This document shows, piece after piece, positions 63,293 through 64,000 of a stretch of 64,000 bases of DNA. The position numbers and the translations under genes are program-made. The stretch comes from DASUPK01 sp963831605. GTDB taxonomy: Bacteria; Actinomycetota; Thermoleophilia; Solirubrobacterales; 70-9. Position 1 is the first letter of the stretch. Each line of letters opens with the position of its first letter. The stretch covers positions 1 through 64,000 of the forward strand of contig CAWHQR010000008.1 in assembly GCA_963831605.1 (NCBI GenBank), in the 5' to 3' direction. Below the pieces are notes generated by a model. It worked only from the letters and a program-made list of their open reading frames with translations. It did not search any database and was not told where the DNA came from.

Positions 63293-64000
63293 TTGAATCC
63301 ACGGATCGAAACGCTCCAGACGCTCACCTACGAGGTGACGGGGTCAGTCGCCCGGATCACCCTGAACCGGCCAGAGCGCGGCAACGGGATCACGCTCGAG
63401 ATGCCGCGCGAGCTCGCCGCCTGCGTCGAACGCGCCAACCTCGACCCCGACGTCCACGTCATCGCCCTGGCGGGCAACGGTTCCGGCTTCTGCGGCGGCT
63501 ACGACCTGGTCGCCTCCGCGGAGCACGACATGGAAGGTGTCGCGCAGCCGGACGCCCCGGAGGGATCGCCCCTCGACCCGATGGTCCAGGCGAGGAACCA
63601 CGATCCGTCGGGCACCTGGGATCCGGTCACGGACTACCAGATGATGAGCCGCAACCTGCGCGGCTTCATGAGCCTCTTCCACTCGGAGAAGCCGACGGTC
63701 TGCAAGGTCCACGGCTATTGCGTTGCGGGCGGAACCGACATGGCGCTCTGCTCCGACCTGCTCGTGGTGGAGGACACGGCCAAGATCGGCTATCCGCCGG
63801 CCCGGGTGTGGGGTGTCCCCACGAGCGCGCTCTGGGCCTATCGGGTCGGCCCCGCGCGAGCGAAGCGCCTGCTCCTCACCGGGGATTCGATCGACGGGAC
63901 GACCGCAGCGGAGTGGGGGCTGGCCTCCGAGGCCGCGCCCGCCGCGGAGCTCGACGATCGGTTCGAGTCGCTGCTCGAGCGGATCGGTCGCGTCCCGATC
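63293..64000 (+). CDS. enoyl-CoA hydratase/crotonase-family protein (cut by window end)
   Basis: The frame is open from TTG 63293 to the right edge. GSVARITLNRPERGNGITLE is the N-terminal strand pattern; IALAGNGSGFCGGYDLVAS is the first oxyanion loop, and KVHGYCVAGGTDMALCSDLL the second. The N-terminus is near 63293, though no strong ribosome site is seen. The 3' end lies outside the window. It acts on an acyl-CoA, probably in beta-oxidation. Confidence 0.88.
   Translation, partial: MNPRIETLQTLTYEVTGSVARITLNRPERGNGITLEMPRELAACVERANLDPDVHVIALAGNGSGFCGGYDLVASAEHDMEGVAQPDAPEGSPLDPMVQARNHDPSGTWDPVTDYQMMSRNLRGFMSLFHSEKPTVCKVHGYCVAGGTDMALCSDLLVVEDTAKIGYPPARVWGVPTSALWAYRVGPARAKRLLLTGDSIDGTTAAEWGLASEAAPAAELDDRFESLLERIGRVPI

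Noticed and set aside
1..64000. CRISPR array, rRNA operon, complete insertion sequence or prophage
   Set aside because: No regularly spaced direct repeats, no rRNA-like sequence, no transposase or integrase and no phage structural genes were seen on either strand.

Overview
The window is GC-rich DNA with dense genes, frequent GTG/TTG starts and many 4-bp ATGA/GTGA stop-start overlaps. F420-dependent enzymes, a wax ester synthase, TetR/MarR regulators, separately encoded LigD domains and secreted excalibur-domain nucleases point to a soil-type actinobacterium, probably of the Thermoleophilia/Solirubrobacterales kind. That placement is inference; no rRNA gene is present to confirm it.

Layout. 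1-2.7 kb: a 77-bp typA copy at the left edge, a membrane protein and typA itself. 2.7-5.7 kb: a 5'-truncated McrBC restriction system ending at a tRNA-3'-end-like fragment, then a two-gene unit of unknown proteins. 5.7-15.5 kb is the accessory core: a secreted staphylococcal-type nuclease, a Cas4/AddB-like nuclease, a type II tRNA-like sequence, a minus-strand operon (sigma factor, XRE-like protein, ImmA/IrrE protease) and, diverging from it, a plus-strand locus. That locus holds three paralogues of an uncharacterised Cys-x-Cys-Gly-Leu-Tyr-Ala protein family, two TPR-like proteins, a HIRAN-like domain and a chain of tiny overlapping genes. A sequence matching a SAM-I (S-box) riboswitch precedes the third paralogue. 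A second secreted nuclease closes the region.

15.5-34.7 kb: peroxiredoxin; a TetR gene with tandem operators; an SDR, Baeyer-Villiger monooxygenase and TetR operon; MpaB- and AIM24-family proteins; a cupredoxin lipoprotein; LLM oxidoreductase; M32 carboxypeptidase; a catalase-like protein; and a DrrAB-type exporter divergent from MarR. 34.7-64 kb is mostly ordinary metabolism: AI-2E-type transporter, Fur with a VIT-like transporter, acyl-CoA carboxylase, MmsA, MsrA, amidase, thiolase, LhgO, crotonase, and three stand-alone LigD-type genes (phosphoesterase, ligase, polymerase) for end joining.

Many genes in the first 34 kb, and a few later, are split by single-base frameshifts, mostly +1 insertions, in otherwise well-conserved reading frames. 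I read these mainly as sequence errors and annotate the genes across the breaks. Four copies of a GC-rich repeat sit only at convergent gene ends.
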